From an uncultured Rikenellaceae bacterium (GTDB taxonomy: Bacteria > Bacteroidota > Bacteroidia > Bacteroidales > Rikenellaceae), in assembly GCA_910577285.1 (NCBI GenBank), contig CAJTLO010000004.1, positions 146,601-210,600 on the forward strand: a DNA stretch of 64,000 bases, written 5' to 3'. Numbering within the stretch: the stretch's first letter is position 1; every line of letters starts with the position of its first letter. This document shows, one piece after another, positions 43,503-52,654 of this stretch. The position numbers were made by a program, and so were the translations under genes. The notes beneath the pieces are model-generated. The model was not told where the DNA came from. It searched no databases and saw only the letters and a list, made by a program, of their open reading frames with translations.

Positions 43503-45548
43503 CTATACGTCCGCAGCCTCTCCGCCGACGGCAACCTCCTCCGTCCCTGCGGCAACGACGTCGTCCCCGGCATCCGCATCGCCGGCCGGCACGGCATCGG
43601 CAACCTCTCCGGAACGCACGGCGGCCGCCTGCTCCCGCTTGATATCCTTGATGCGTTTGCCGAATATCCGTTCGAGATCCTCGGAGAAGACCACCTCTTT
43701 CTCAAGCAGCAGTTCGGCGAGCTGCGTAAAGCCTTCCCGGTGCTCGGCGAGCACCCGCGTAGCCAGGGCGAAGGCTTCGTCGAGCAACCGCTTCACCTCC
43801 CGGTCGATCAGTTCGGCAGTCCGTTCGCTGTAGGGTTTGGTCAGCGCCATGTCCGCCTGGCCCGACGAATCGTAATAACTCATGTTGCCCACCTGGTCGC
43901 TCATGCCCAGATAAGCCACCATCGAATAGGCCCGTTTGGTCGCCACCTCCAGGTCGTTCAGCGCACCCGATCCCTGCGTGCCGAACACCAACTGTTCGGC
44001 CGCCCGACCGCCCAGCGTGGAGGCGATGTCGTCCAGCATTTGCTCGCGGGTGGTCACCTGACGCTCTTCGGGCAGATACCATGCCGCACCCAAAGCCCGG
44101 CCACGGGGAATGATGGTCACCTTGATGAGCGGATTGGCATGCTCGAGAATCCAGCTCACGGTGGCGTGACCGGCCTCGTGGTAGGCGATAAGCCGCTTCT
44201 CCTCCGGCGTAATGATCGTATTCCTGCGCTCCAGTCCTCCCACGATCCGGTCGATGGCGCTGAGGAAATCCTCCCGCCCGACGCACTTCTTGTCGTGGCG
44301 TGCAGCGATCAGCGCCGCCTCGTTGCAGACGTTGGCTATGTCGGCACCGGAGAATCCCGGCGTCTGCTTGGCAAGGAAACTGCGGTCGAGGTCGGGATCG
44401 AGCTTGATATTGCGCAGATGCACGTCGAATATCTCCGCACGCTCCTTCACATCGGGCAACCCCACCTCTATCTGCCGGTCGAAACGGCCCGCACGCATGA
44501 GCGCCTTGTCGAGGATGTCGGCACGGTTGGTAGCGGCAAGCAGGATGACTCCCGAATTGGTACCGAAACCGTCCATCTCCGTCAACAGCTGGTTGAGCGT
44601 ATTTTCGCGTTCGTCGTTGCTGGAGAACCCGCCGTTCTTGCTGCGGGCACGCCCCACGGCATCGATCTCGTCGATGAACACGATGCAGGGCGCTTTCTCC
44701 TTGGCCTGCCGGAAAAGGTCGCGCACACGCGAAGCTCCCACGCCGACGAACATCTCCACGAAATCCGAACCGCTCATGGTGAAGAACGGCACGTTAGCCT
44801 CGCCGGCCACCGCCTTCGCGAGCAGCGTCTTTCCCGTTCCCGGAGGGCCCACGAGCAGTGCTCCCTTGGGAATCTTTCCGCCCAAATCGCGATATTTCTG
44901 CGGATTGCGAAGGAAGTCCACGATCTCCATGATCTCCACCTTCGCCTCCTCCAGACCGGCCACATCCTTGAAGGTCACCCGGTCCTTGTTGTTGGCGTCG
45001 ACTACCTGCGCCTTCGCTTTTCCCACGTTGAACACGCCTCCCTGTCCGCCGCCGGCATTCTTCGAAGCATTGCGCATCATGACGATAAAGAAGACCATCA
45101 GCAGCAGGAAAGGCAGGAAACCGAGCACATCGAGCCAGATGTTGCGTTTGGTTTCATAAGTAAGCAACACCGACTGCCCGTACCGCTCCTCGGCCTTGTC
45201 CAGATCCTCCCGGAAAGTGGCCACATCGCCTATGTTGAAGACGAACTGCGTGCCGCGACGGGGGATGTTCCTGTATTCGGGACGGGCCGCATAGTTCTCC
45301 AACGCCCCGCTGCGGAGCCGGACGTTGGCCTGCTCCTTGTTCACCACTTCGATGCTCTCCACATCGCCCTCGGCGATCATCTGCTCCACCGTATTCCAGT
45401 TGGTCTTCACGGGGGCCTCGCTGCCGCCCAGCCACGACCATCCGACGATAAGCAGGAACAGCAGACCGTAAATCCACATGCCGTAGCCGACCGGCCGCAT
45501 CTGCGGGCGCCTGTCGCCGCTCCTGTTGTTCTGGTTCTTGAATGCCAT
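43503..45548 (-). CDS. ftsH: ATP-dependent zinc metalloprotease FtsH
   Basis: Membrane-anchored AAA+ protease that degrades misfolded and regulatory proteins. The 681-residue protein has two N-terminal membrane helices (about residues 25-45 and 145-165), Walker A GPPGTGKT, Walker B IVFIDEIDAVG, the SRH region with RAGRFDRQ, and the zinc site HEAGH. The tail after about residue 650 is Ala/Asp/Gly-rich and low complexity. Start 45548 (MAFKNQNN) fits the family. rsfS lies 85 bp upstream. Confidence 0.97.
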   Translation of the reverse strand: MAFKNQNNRSGDRRPQMRPVGYGMWIYGLLFLLIVGWSWLGGSEAPVKTNWNTVEQMIAEGDVESIEVVNKEQANVRLRSGALENYAARPEYRNIPRRGTQFVFNIGDVATFREDLDKAEERYGQSVLLTYETKRNIWLDVLGFLPFLLLMVFFIVMMRNASKNAGGGQGGVFNVGKAKAQVVDANNKDRVTFKDVAGLEEAKVEIMEIVDFLRNPQKYRDLGGKIPKGALLVGPPGTGKTLLAKAVAGEANVPFFTMSGSDFVEMFVGVGASRVRDLFRQAKEKAPCIVFIDEIDAVGRARSKNGGFSSNDERENTLNQLLTEMDGFGTNSGVILLAATNRADILDKALMRAGRFDRQIEVGLPDVKERAEIFDVHLRNIKLDPDLDRSFLAKQTPGFSGADIANVCNEAALIAARHDKKCVGREDFLSAIDRIVGGLERRNTIITPEEKRLIAYHEAGHATVSWILEHANPLIKVTIIPRGRALGAAWYLPEERQVTTREQMLDDIASTLGGRAAEQLVFGTQGSGALNDLEVATKRAYSMVAYLGMSDQVGNMSYYDSSGQADMALTKPYSERTAELIDREVKRLLDEAFALATRVLAEHREGFTQLAELLLEKEVVFSEDLERIFGKRIKDIKREQAAAVRSGEVADAVPAGDADAGDDVVAAGTEEVAVGGEAADV

Positions 45549-45633
45549 CTTTCTTTTCAATATTCCGACAATATCATGCGGCATGTGCCCGAAGCCCATG
45601 CCGCGAAACCTTAACGCGCTTCCCCGCGTTTTA

Positions 45634-45984
45634 TTATTCCCATTCGCCGTGACGGGTCGAGGGCGCATCGGCCCAAAGCTCTTCCAGACGGTAGAACTCG
45701 CGGGCCTGGGTCTGGAAGATGTGCACCATCACATCCACATAATCCACGACCACCCAGACGGCGTTCTGCAACCCTTCCGTCCTGCGCGGACGCTGACCGA
45801 GCTTCTCGAACACCTTCTCCTCGATACCGTCCGCAATGGCGGCCACCTGCGTGGTGGACTCCGCGTTGCAGACCACGAAAGCGTCGGTTATCGCACCGTC
45901 GAATCCCCTCAGGTCGAGCGAAAGAATATTTTTCCCCTTCTTGTCGTCTATCGCAGAAACGATCGTTTCCAACAACTCCTCCAT
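45634..45984 (-). CDS. rsfS: Ribosomal silencing factor RsfS
   Basis: Binds L14 and blocks subunit joining during starvation. The 116-residue protein has the family features: DLRGFDGAITDAFVVCNAES and the C-terminal GLQNAVWVVVDYVDVMVHIF followed by REFYRLEELWADAP. It precedes ftsH with 85 bp between. Confidence 0.96.
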   Translation of the reverse strand: MEELLETIVSAIDDKKGKNILSLDLRGFDGAITDAFVVCNAESTTQVAAIADGIEEKVFEKLGQRPRRTEGLQNAVWVVVDYVDVMVHIFQTQAREFYRLEELWADAPSTRHGEWE

Positions 45985-46028
45985 ACTCTCTTTTTCCGTT
46001 TTATTTACCGTACCCGCCGGAACGCCGG

Positions 46029-46036
46029 CAAATGTA
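46029..46036 (-). promoter_or_regulatory. -7 element of rsfS-ftsH
   Basis: TACATTTG on the minus strand, 44 bp before rsfS. Confidence 0.6.
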
Positions 46037-46107
46037 CGTCTTTTTTACTACAAAAATCCGGCCCCTCGCAAGGAGCGCGTCTCTCGACCGTTATGCCATA
46101 CGCCGCC

Positions 46108-47007
46108 TCATCCCCGGCCGACGACGCCTACCGCCGCCACCGACTCCTTGAGCACCTTGACGATGGAATCCTTCACATAGGTACGACGGACAGCCACCGC
46201 GATCTTGCGCGAAACGGCCCCTTTGGCCAACTGTTTCACCTGCGCGGTATGCTCTTTCGACACGTAGGGAACGGCCATCTCCGGAATGACCGTCATATAC
46301 TCCGTGCTGTCCACGATGCGCATGAGCGTTTCGAGCGAACCGCTTTCGAAATAATACGAGGCATGCGCGCCCCCCTTCGAGGGACACAGATCGAGTATCT
46401 GATCGCGGAAACAGTGCCCCTCCGAGAGAAGCAGCATCTCCTTCAGGTCGAGGTCCTCCAGCCGGATGTTGGAGCGCTCGAAGAGCCTGTGTTCCGGCGA
46501 GAGGTAGGCATAGAACCTGTCGTCGAAAATACACTCCTCGGTGATTCCCTCCGGACACGTTCCCCCGGCAAGGATGGCGGCATCGATCTCATCGTGTTCC
46601 ATCGCCCGCACGATCTGCGGCGTAATCATCTCCCGAATCTCCAGGTGGACGTCGGGACAGCGTGCCTCAAAATCCTGCACCATGCGAGGCAACAGGTAGG
46701 GCGCGATGGTAGGGATCACCCCCAGCCGCAGCACGCCGGACACGGTCCCCTTGAGCACGGCCACATCTTCGTAGATCGAGTGGAACGTCTTCACCGCATC
46801 GCGGGCCCGCTCGGCCACCACCTCGCCGGCCTGGGTGAGCATCACCGGCTTTTTCGTCCGGTCGAGCAGCACCACGCCCAGCTCCTCTTCAAGGTTCTTT
46901 ATCTGCATGCTCAACGAAGGCTGGGTAACGAAACTCCGTTCGGCAGCCAACGAAAAACTGCCGAAGTTCACCACTGCGAGCAAATATTCCAACTGTACGA
47001 TCGTCAT
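46108..47007 (-). CDS. oxyR: Hydrogen peroxide-sensing LysR regulator OxyR
   Basis: The 299-residue protein has the LysR winged helix at the N-terminus (LEYLLAVVNFGSFSLAAERSF, TQPSLSMQIKNLE) and the redox loop SEGHCFRDQILDLC, which places cysteines at 199 and 208, the same numbers as in E. coli OxyR. Peroxide joins them in a disulphide and switches on catalase, alkyl hydroperoxide reductase and related genes. None of those targets is adjacent. Confidence 0.95.
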   Translation of the reverse strand: MTIVQLEYLLAVVNFGSFSLAAERSFVTQPSLSMQIKNLEEELGVVLLDRTKKPVMLTQAGEVVAERARDAVKTFHSIYEDVAVLKGTVSGVLRLGVIPTIAPYLLPRMVQDFEARCPDVHLEIREMITPQIVRAMEHDEIDAAILAGGTCPEGITEECIFDDRFYAYLSPEHRLFERSNIRLEDLDLKEMLLLSEGHCFRDQILDLCPSKGGAHASYYFESGSLETLMRIVDSTEYMTVIPEMAVPYVSKEHTAQVKQLAKGAVSRKIAVAVRRTYVKDSIVKVLKESVAAVGVVGRG

Positions 47008-47028
47008 TTGCGAAGCTATAACGAATCA

Positions 47029-47058
47029 CAAAATTATAAAAAATAACTATGCGGCAAA
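47029..47058 (-). promoter_or_regulatory. Promoter of oxyR
   Basis: Minus strand: -33 TTTG (47055-47058), 18-bp spacer, -7 TAATTTTG (47029-47036), 21 bp before the start. Confidence 0.6.
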
Positions 47059-47155
47059 ACGTCTCTTTCCGTCGCGGCCCCTCCCCCGCACCGCGCCGGG
47101 CAACTCTTTCCGGCTGCGACGCGCGAAACGATACCCGCAATGACACCGGCCGCAG

Positions 47156-47767
47156 TCAGGAGAGAATGCCCGTTTCGAGTAGCATCTGCCGATAGACGGC
47201 GGCCTTTTCCTCCAACGGCTTGGGATAGGCCCGCGAGGTGGAAGGCATGCGGTAGAAGCGCAGCAGGCGCTCCCCGCAGCGAAACTCCGAGAAATGCCCC
47301 ACCGCAGGCGGCTCGCAGCCCGCCACGGCAGCCAACGTCTCCGCCGCCTTCTGTCCCGTCACCGCCACGGCCCGGCACAGAGGCAACCGCTCCAACATAC
47401 CGGTCAGGTCGAAGGGACGCACCACCTCCAGAAACTTGTCGGCGGCATTGCCGCGGGCGCGTATCACCTCGGCGGCGGTATCGGAGAGGGCTATCCCCCG
47501 CTCCCGGCAGAACGTCTCGATCGCTTCCCGATCGAAGCGACGGCTACCCGGCAGCACGAACCGCTCGCGGTCGCCGTAAAACACCAACCCCATCACCCGC
47601 CACATGTCGTTCTGGAAGTTGGGATAGTAGAACTCCATCGACCAACGCGACCGGGCAGGCGGAAAGCTGCCGAGCATCAGCAACCGCGCCCCCTCCGGCA
47701 GGAAAGGTTCGAGGGGATGCGCTTCGGCCGTCCGCTCCGGAACGACCGCCTTCTCATTATCGACCAT
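47156..47767 (-). CDS. Uracil-DNA glycosylase family protein
   Basis: The 203-residue protein (start 47767, MVDNEKAVV) has a UDG-superfamily fold pattern: motif 1 LMLGSFPPARSRWSMEFYYPNFQNDMWRVMG begins with the GxxPG-like glycine-proline loop, and the C-terminal RFYRMPSTSRAY corresponds to the HPS-type loop with Met-Pro-Ser. A conserved Bacteroidetes subgroup has this architecture; activity on uracil or other bases is not proven. It lies between oxyR and a YqhD-type dehydrogenase. Confidence 0.8.
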   Translation of the reverse strand: MVDNEKAVVPERTAEAHPLEPFLPEGARLLMLGSFPPARSRWSMEFYYPNFQNDMWRVMGLVFYGDRERFVLPGSRRFDREAIETFCRERGIALSDTAAEVIRARGNAADKFLEVVRPFDLTGMLERLPLCRAVAVTGQKAAETLAAVAGCEPPAVGHFSEFRCGERLLRFYRMPSTSRAYPKPLEEKAAVYRQMLLETGILS

Positions 47768-48053
47768 AACGATACACTTTATCAAGCATTCAATCTCTCG
47801 GTATCCTTGCGCCGATCCCGCTCCCGGTCCGGCACATACACCGGTTTTCCGTTCCAACCGCGCAACACTCGGCCGGACGGCCGCCCCCCGCAACGGGGAG
47901 GACGGCACCGTACCGGACCTAAAAAACGCTGCCGGAGAAAGGAGGCCCTCCTCTTCCGGCAGGATAGATCCACTCGGTATCCCTCGCCGCGGCGAAAGCG
48001 GCATGTCCGCACCCGAAACGTTCCTGCGGGAGCGCAGCGAGGTACCGGGCCCC

Positions 48054-49199
48054 TTACTTCACCTCTTCGAGAATACGACGGGCCACCGTTCCGGTCACGT
48101 TACGCCCTTCGCCGAAGGCCACGCCCCGCGCGTTGAAACGACGCTCGATCTCCAGGATCGTCTCCTCGCCGATTCCCACCTCGTGCAGCCGGGTCTGGAG
48201 CCCCAGCGACCGGAAAAACGCTTCGGTAGCGTCGATGGTCCGCAAGGCACGCTCCTCGTCGTCGCCCTCCGTAATTCCCCAGACACGTTCGCCGTACTGG
48301 AGTATCTTCGACATCTTCTGCCCGCGCAGCACCTTGAGCAGACCGGGGAAAACGATGGCGAGCGTATGACCGTGGGTAAGCCCCTCGATGGCGGTCAGTT
48401 CGTGCCCGATCTGATGCGTCGCCCAGTCCTCCGCGACGCCCATGGCGATGAAGCCGTTGAGGCCCATGGTGGCGCAGAGCATGTAATCGGCCATGGTGTC
48501 GTAATCGTGCGGTTCCGCCAGCACCCTGGGGGCGATCTCCACCAACGTCTGCAGGATCCCCTCGCTCCAGCGATCCATCAACGGCGACTGTCCGGCAACG
48601 GTCATATACTGCTCCATGACGTGAATGAACGTATCGGCCATACCGGCCGCACGCTGGTAGGCGGGAAGCGAGAAGGTGGTCTGCGGGTCGAGTATCGAGA
48701 AGCGGGGATAATCCACCTTCATGCCGTACTTCTCCCGCGTGGCGGTACTCGATATGACGGCGTTGCGGTTCATCTCCGATGCCGTGGCCGGAAGCGTCAT
48801 CACGTCGCCGAAAGGCACGATCTCTCCGATGAGGCTGCCGTTGCGCACCAGATCCCAGGCATCGCCGTCGTAATGTACCGCCGCCGCGATCAGCTTCGTA
48901 CCGTCGAGCACCGAACCGCCTCCCACTGCGAGCAGGAAGCCCACCCCCTCGCGTTTGCACTGCTCCACGGCTTTGCGGAGCGTCTCTATCTTGGGATTGG
49001 GTTCGATCCCCCAGAACTCGATGTAGTCGCGACCGGCCAATGCCGCCACGACCTGTTCGTACACCCCGTTGCGCTTCACGCTGCCGCCGCCGAAAGTCAC
49101 CATGATCTTCACCCCTGCGGGTATCTCCTCCGCCAGACGGGCGATCATCCCCTTTCCGAAGATCAGCTTCGTCGGATTCCGAAAAATAAAATTCTCCAT
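48054..49199 (-). CDS. Iron-containing (NADPH-dependent) alcohol dehydrogenase, YqhD-like
   Basis: The 381-residue group III dehydrogenase starts MENFIFRNPTKLIFGKG, has the coenzyme loop GGGSVLDGTK at residues 93-102 and the metal ligands D189, H193, H262 and H276, closely matching those of E. coli YqhD. Such enzymes reduce butanal, lipid-peroxide aldehydes and similar compounds. Its own -7 element lies inside the end of the flavin reductase gene upstream. Confidence 0.92.
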   Translation of the reverse strand: MENFIFRNPTKLIFGKGMIARLAEEIPAGVKIMVTFGGGSVKRNGVYEQVVAALAGRDYIEFWGIEPNPKIETLRKAVEQCKREGVGFLLAVGGGSVLDGTKLIAAAVHYDGDAWDLVRNGSLIGEIVPFGDVMTLPATASEMNRNAVISSTATREKYGMKVDYPRFSILDPQTTFSLPAYQRAAGMADTFIHVMEQYMTVAGQSPLMDRWSEGILQTLVEIAPRVLAEPHDYDTMADYMLCATMGLNGFIAMGVAEDWATHQIGHELTAIEGLTHGHTLAIVFPGLLKVLRGQKMSKILQYGERVWGITEGDDEERALRTIDATEAFFRSLGLQTRLHEVGIGEETILEIERRFNARGVAFGEGRNVTGTVARRILEEVK

Positions 49200-49227
49200 A
49201 CTTTTTATTGTTCCTCTCTTTGTGTCG

Positions 49228-49761
49228 TCACTCCCTGACGTATACTTTTTCTATGGCGCAAATATAGACATAATGGAAATCTTTTTCGGGATACCATTCG
49301 TCCACGAGGCCGTTGTCGAGAAACTCCGCTGGCCCGAACCGGTCGCGGTACATCTTGCGACACTCCAATACGAGCGCGGCATCGCCGATACAGGGCGTGC
49401 CGTCCGGCGTACGGGCCACGGTCAGCCCCGCTGCGGCGATCTTGTCCTCCGTGCGGCCGCTGTGCGCACCGCAGTATGCCAACGCTTTGCGATACCTTTC
49501 GTCCATAAACGAAAGGGTGAGCCGCTGCTCGGCATCCACGAACTCTCTGGTGTAACGCTGCGGCCGGATATAGACGGTGGCCGCAGGCCTGCCCCAGATA
49601 AAACCGATACCGCCCCAACTGGCGGTCATCGTATTGCACTTCTCCCCGTCGCCGGCGGTCACGAGCATCCATTGCCTGCCGATCATCTCGATCACGTTGC
49701 CGGGCATCTTCTCTGCCGGCACCTCCTTGCAACCTTTCATCTTCTCTACTTTTGCCTTCAT
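49228..49761 (-). CDS. Flavin reductase-like domain protein
   Basis: The 177-residue protein has the FMN-binding split-barrel pattern: MLVTAGDGEKCNTMTASWGGIGFIWGRPAATVYIRPQRYT is the usual flavin-reductase strand-loop-strand, followed by LSFMDERYRKAL and a C-terminal VYICAIEKVYV strand. It should bind FMN and NAD(P)H; the partner is unknown. It precedes the yqhD-like gene by 28 bp. A shorter start at the internal Met (MKGCKEV) cannot be excluded. Confidence 0.85.
   Translation of the reverse strand: MKAKVEKMKGCKEVPAEKMPGNVIEMIGRQWMLVTAGDGEKCNTMTASWGGIGFIWGRPAATVYIRPQRYTREFVDAEQRLTLSFMDERYRKALAYCGAHSGRTEDKIAAAGLTVARTPDGTPCIGDAALVLECRKMYRDRFGPAEFLDNGLVDEWYPEKDFHYVYICAIEKVYVRE
49259..49266 (-). 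promoter_or_regulatory. -7 element of the yqhD-like gene
   Basis: TATATTTG on the minus strand within the 3' end of the flavin reductase gene, 59 bp before the dehydrogenase start. Confidence 0.45.
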
Positions 49762-49894
49762 GCGGAGCGACGCCCGCCGCGGCGACTCCGCGCCCGGATG
49801 CGCACCGCCCGACAGACGCCCGGCGCCTCCGCGAAACGATTTTTCAGTGAACGTTCCTCCCCCGTACCAACAGTCTGCCGAACCGCAGTACGTT

Positions 49895-49902
49895 CAAAGG
49901 TA
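49895..49902 (-). promoter_or_regulatory. -7 element upstream of the flavin reductase gene
   Basis: TACCTTTG on the minus strand, 133 bp before the flavin reductase start. Confidence 0.4.
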
Positions 49903-49952
49903 ACCTTTTTCACCCGGCGAATCCCTTCTTCCGCTATTTTTTTCGGAAAATA

Positions 49953-49983
49953 TTTGCACCTAACGCTTTTTTGTCTATCTTTG
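49953..49983 (+). promoter_or_regulatory. Promoter of tRNA-Glu(TTC)-rpsT
   Basis: Consensus: -33 TTTG (49953-49956), 19-bp spacer, -7 TATCTTTG (49976-49983), 30 bp before the tRNA. Confidence 0.85.
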
Positions 49984-50013
49984 CACCGCGAAAGTTTCAA
50001 ACAACCTTTCCAT

Positions 50014-50088
50014 GGCCCATTCGTCTATCGGTTAGGACGCAAGATTTTCATTCTTGAAAGAGGAGTTCGATTCTCCTATGGGCTACCA
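50014..50088 (+). tRNA. tRNA-Glu (anticodon TTC)
   Basis: A 75-nt cloverleaf with CCA: acceptor GGCCCAT/ATGGGCT with a G-U first pair, D arm GTCTATCGGTTAGGAC, anticodon stem CAAGA/TCTTG with loop TTTTCAT, T arm GAGGAGTTCGATTCTCCT, discriminator A then encoded CCA. It precedes rpsT by 22 bp and should share its transcript. Confidence 0.96.
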
Positions 50089-50110
50089 AAGTTAAAAACA
50101 GCAACAAGAC

Positions 50111-50362
50111 ATGGCAAATCACAAATCGTCTCAAAAGAGGATTCGTCAGACTGAGGCACACAGGCTTCAGAATAAATATTACCACAAAACGACCCGCAAC
50201 GCCGTAAAGGCACTGCGCAACACCACGGACAAGGCGGCTGCCGAAGCACTCCTTCCGAAGGTGAGCGCGATGCTCGACAAACTTGCCAAGAAGAACGTGA
50301 TCCACGCCAACAAGGCAGGCAACCTCAAGAGCAGCATCCAGAAGCACGTAAACGCTTTATAA
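50111..50362 (+). CDS. rpsT: 30S ribosomal protein S20
   Basis: The 83-residue protein is a typical S20: MANHKSSQKRIRQTEAHRLQNK, three basic helices, and a C-terminal KKNVIHANKAGNLKSSIQKHV. It binds the 5' domain of 16S rRNA early in assembly. There is no promoter in the 22 bp after the tRNA, so its message probably comes from the tRNA-Glu promoter. Confidence 0.98.
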   Translation: MANHKSSQKRIRQTEAHRLQNKYYHKTTRNAVKALRNTTDKAAAEALLPKVSAMLDKLAKKNVIHANKAGNLKSSIQKHVNAL

Positions 50363-50391
50363 GCGGCGGAGTTCGTCCGTATCGAAATACG

Positions 50392-50418
50392 GGGTATGCA
50401 TAATTGCATACCCTTTTT
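50392..50418 (+). terminator. Terminator of rpsT
   Basis: A 9-bp stem (50392-50400 with 50405-50413) followed by five T. Confidence 0.88.
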
Positions 50419-50615
50419 CTTATTTCCCCTCATCCACGGCTCGGTTCCTCCCTACGCCGCCGAAAGGAACGAGCAGCCGTTTTCCCGCTGCGATACGCCC
50501 GGACGCGACATCTCCTCTACCGGCTCCTGCCGGACTTCGCCGCGACTCCATCCGTAAAGGGTTGCCGTTCGCCCCGGCGGGAGAAACATCGCCTCGCCCC
50601 GCCGGAGCAGTATCG

Positions 50616-51470
50616 CTACTCCCTTCCCCCGGCAAAATCGTAGAGCATGGCGATCTCCGCCGGCCAACGCTCCTCCACCGGCGTTTCGAGAATCAGCGGA
50701 ATCGCGTCGAAACGGGCATCGGCGGCGATGTAGCGGAACGCATCGAGTCCGATGGTTCCCTCGCCCAGCGGCGCATGGCGATCCACACGGCTGCCGAGCG
50801 GCTTCATGGCGTCGTTGAGGTGCATGCCCCGCAGATAGGCCAGGGATACCGTCCGGTCGAGTTGTGCGAAAACGGCATCGCACGCCGCAGCCGACGAAAG
50901 GTCGTAACCCGCCGCAAACGCATGGCAAGTGTCGATGCAATAGCCCACCCGCGACTTGTCCTCCACCTTATCGATAATATAGGCGAGGTGCTCGAAATCG
51001 AACCCCACGTTGGAACCCTGGCCGGCGGTATTCTCGATGACGGCCGTCACCCCTTCGGTCTGCTCCAAGGCGATGTTGATGCTCTCGGCGACCCGGTCCA
51101 GACACTCCTCCACGGTAATCCGCCCCAGGTGGCTGCCGGGATGGAAGTTGAGCCTGTCGAGCCCCAACTGCCCGCACCGCCGCATCTCGTCGACGAAGGC
51201 GTCGCGCGACTTCTGCAACTCCTCCCGGCCCGGATGGCCGAGGTTGATGAGGTAGCTGTCGTGGGGAAGGATCGCCTGCGGAAGATAACCGTTCTCTTCG
51301 CAGGCGCGACGGAATGCCTCGATGGTATCCGCCCCCAGCGGCGCCGCACGCCACTGACGCTGGTTTTTGGTAAAGAGGGCGAACCCTCCCGCCCCGATGC
51401 CGTGCGCATTGCCGGGAGCGTGCTGCACACCGCCCGACGCACTTACGTGCGCCCCGAAATATTTTTTCAT
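50616..51470 (-). CDS. nfo: Endonuclease IV
   Basis: AP endonuclease of base-excision repair. The 284-residue TIM barrel begins MKKYFGAHVSASGGVQ and holds the zinc ligand motifs of the family: LNFHPGSH, VIENTAGQGSNVG, YCIDTCHAFAAGYD and MHLNDAMKPLGSRVDRHAPLGEG. It has a divergent promoter from the DUF3078 gene. With the UDG-like, AlkD-like and dut genes it forms the window's uracil and base-repair set, though these are not one operon. Confidence 0.97.
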   Translation of the reverse strand: MKKYFGAHVSASGGVQHAPGNAHGIGAGGFALFTKNQRQWRAAPLGADTIEAFRRACEENGYLPQAILPHDSYLINLGHPGREELQKSRDAFVDEMRRCGQLGLDRLNFHPGSHLGRITVEECLDRVAESINIALEQTEGVTAVIENTAGQGSNVGFDFEHLAYIIDKVEDKSRVGYCIDTCHAFAAGYDLSSAAACDAVFAQLDRTVSLAYLRGMHLNDAMKPLGSRVDRHAPLGEGTIGLDAFRYIAADARFDAIPLILETPVEERWPAEIAMLYDFAGGRE

Positions 51471-51495
51471 ACCATCGCTCGTTTATTCAACTCCG

Positions 51496-51503
51496 CAAAG
51501 ATA
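51496..51503 (-). promoter_or_regulatory. -7 element of nfo
   Basis: TATCTTTG on the minus strand, 25 bp before nfo. Confidence 0.55.
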
Positions 51504-51577
51504 GCCAATCTCCCGACGCATTCCGCGCCTCCTCTCGCCATTTGCGGAAGTTCCCGTCCCGTTCGCCGCTTTTTTTG

Positions 51578-51585
51578 TACATTTG
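51578..51585 (+). promoter_or_regulatory. -7 element of the DUF3078 gene
   Basis: TACATTTG, 27 bp before the DUF3078 start; it rules out a longer frame that begins at 51583. Confidence 0.6.
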
Positions 51586-51612
51586 CGAATTCACATCCGA
51601 AGAGGCCCGAAC

Positions 51613-52617
51613 ATGAAAAAAGACTTGCCGATCCGCTTTGTCCCGAAAGCGCTGTGCGCCCTGCTGCTGCTCCTGGCACTGGGCGGAGGAAGCGCCCATG
51701 CCCAGTTCACCATCCGCAAACCGGACGCCGGAGAGGAGGTACGCCCCAAAGTATTCGACAACACCCTCGACTTCCGCCCCCGGAACGACTATTTCGATCC
51801 CGCAGCCGAACGGGCGAAACGGCTCCGCATCCGCAAGGAACGCAACACGATCGAGTTCAACGCCTCGCTCGAAACCTCCCTGCAACAGTTCGAACACTGG
51901 ACGGGTAGCGGAAGCAACAACTTCTACGCACTCGCCAACCTCTTCTTCCGCCACCAATACAAAAAGGAGAAGTTCTCGGTCGACTACCGCGCCGACGCCA
52001 ACTACGGGATGAACTTCATCGACGACGCCTTTTTCAAAAACAAGGACGAATTCAAACTCAACGGGCAGCTCGGCTGGCAGATGCACCGCAACTGGTCCTA
52101 CTCCGCGTCGATCAACATCCGCAGCCAGTTCTCGCAGGGCTACAAATCGCGCACCGAACACATTCTCGTTTCGGACTTCCTCTCGCCCGGCTATTTCGAC
52201 ATCGCCGCAGGTTTCACCTTCCTCAAGGAGGGGAATCCGTTCAAGGTGACGCTCTCGCCCCTGGGCGGCAACATCGTCACCGTCCTCAACGACGCACTGC
52301 CCGAAGACGGGCGCTACGGAGTCCCCGTGGGCGAACGGGTTTCCGGCAAGCTGGGCTATTCCGCCGAAGTATTCTTCGACCGGGCGTTCGGAAAAAAGAA
52401 GTGGCTGCGTTACCGCTCCGACCTCTACCTCTTCGTCCCCTACATCGAGCTCGACAACCCCACCGTCCGCTGGGAAAACACGTTCGAGATACGCATCAAC
52501 CGCTTCATCTCCACCAAGCTGTACGGCCAACTCTATTACCGCAAGGAGGACAGCTCCGCGCTCCAGTACCAATACTCGTTCATGATAGGACTCAAATACG
52601 TATTCAGGAACAAATAA
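51613..52617 (+). CDS. DUF3078 outer-membrane beta-barrel protein
   Basis: Start at 51613 (MKKDLPIRF) gives a signal peptide ending GSAHAQ; 334 residues. The body shows amphipathic strands with many aromatic residues and the DUF3078 features GSGSNNFYALANLFF, KFSVDYRADANYGMNF and the LSPLGGNIVTVLN segment, ending YSFMIGLKYVFRNK, a typical barrel terminus. Function unknown; it should sit in the outer membrane. The S41 protease gene follows after 37 bp. Confidence 0.88.
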   Translation: MKKDLPIRFVPKALCALLLLLALGGGSAHAQFTIRKPDAGEEVRPKVFDNTLDFRPRNDYFDPAAERAKRLRIRKERNTIEFNASLETSLQQFEHWTGSGSNNFYALANLFFRHQYKKEKFSVDYRADANYGMNFIDDAFFKNKDEFKLNGQLGWQMHRNWSYSASINIRSQFSQGYKSRTEHILVSDFLSPGYFDIAAGFTFLKEGNPFKVTLSPLGGNIVTVLNDALPEDGRYGVPVGERVSGKLGYSAEVFFDRAFGKKKWLRYRSDLYLFVPYIELDNPTVRWENTFEIRINRFISTKLYGQLYYRKEDSSALQYQYSFMIGLKYVFRNK

Positions 52618-52654
52618 CCCCGTCCGCGAAAGGACGCACAATTTCGGCAAGACC

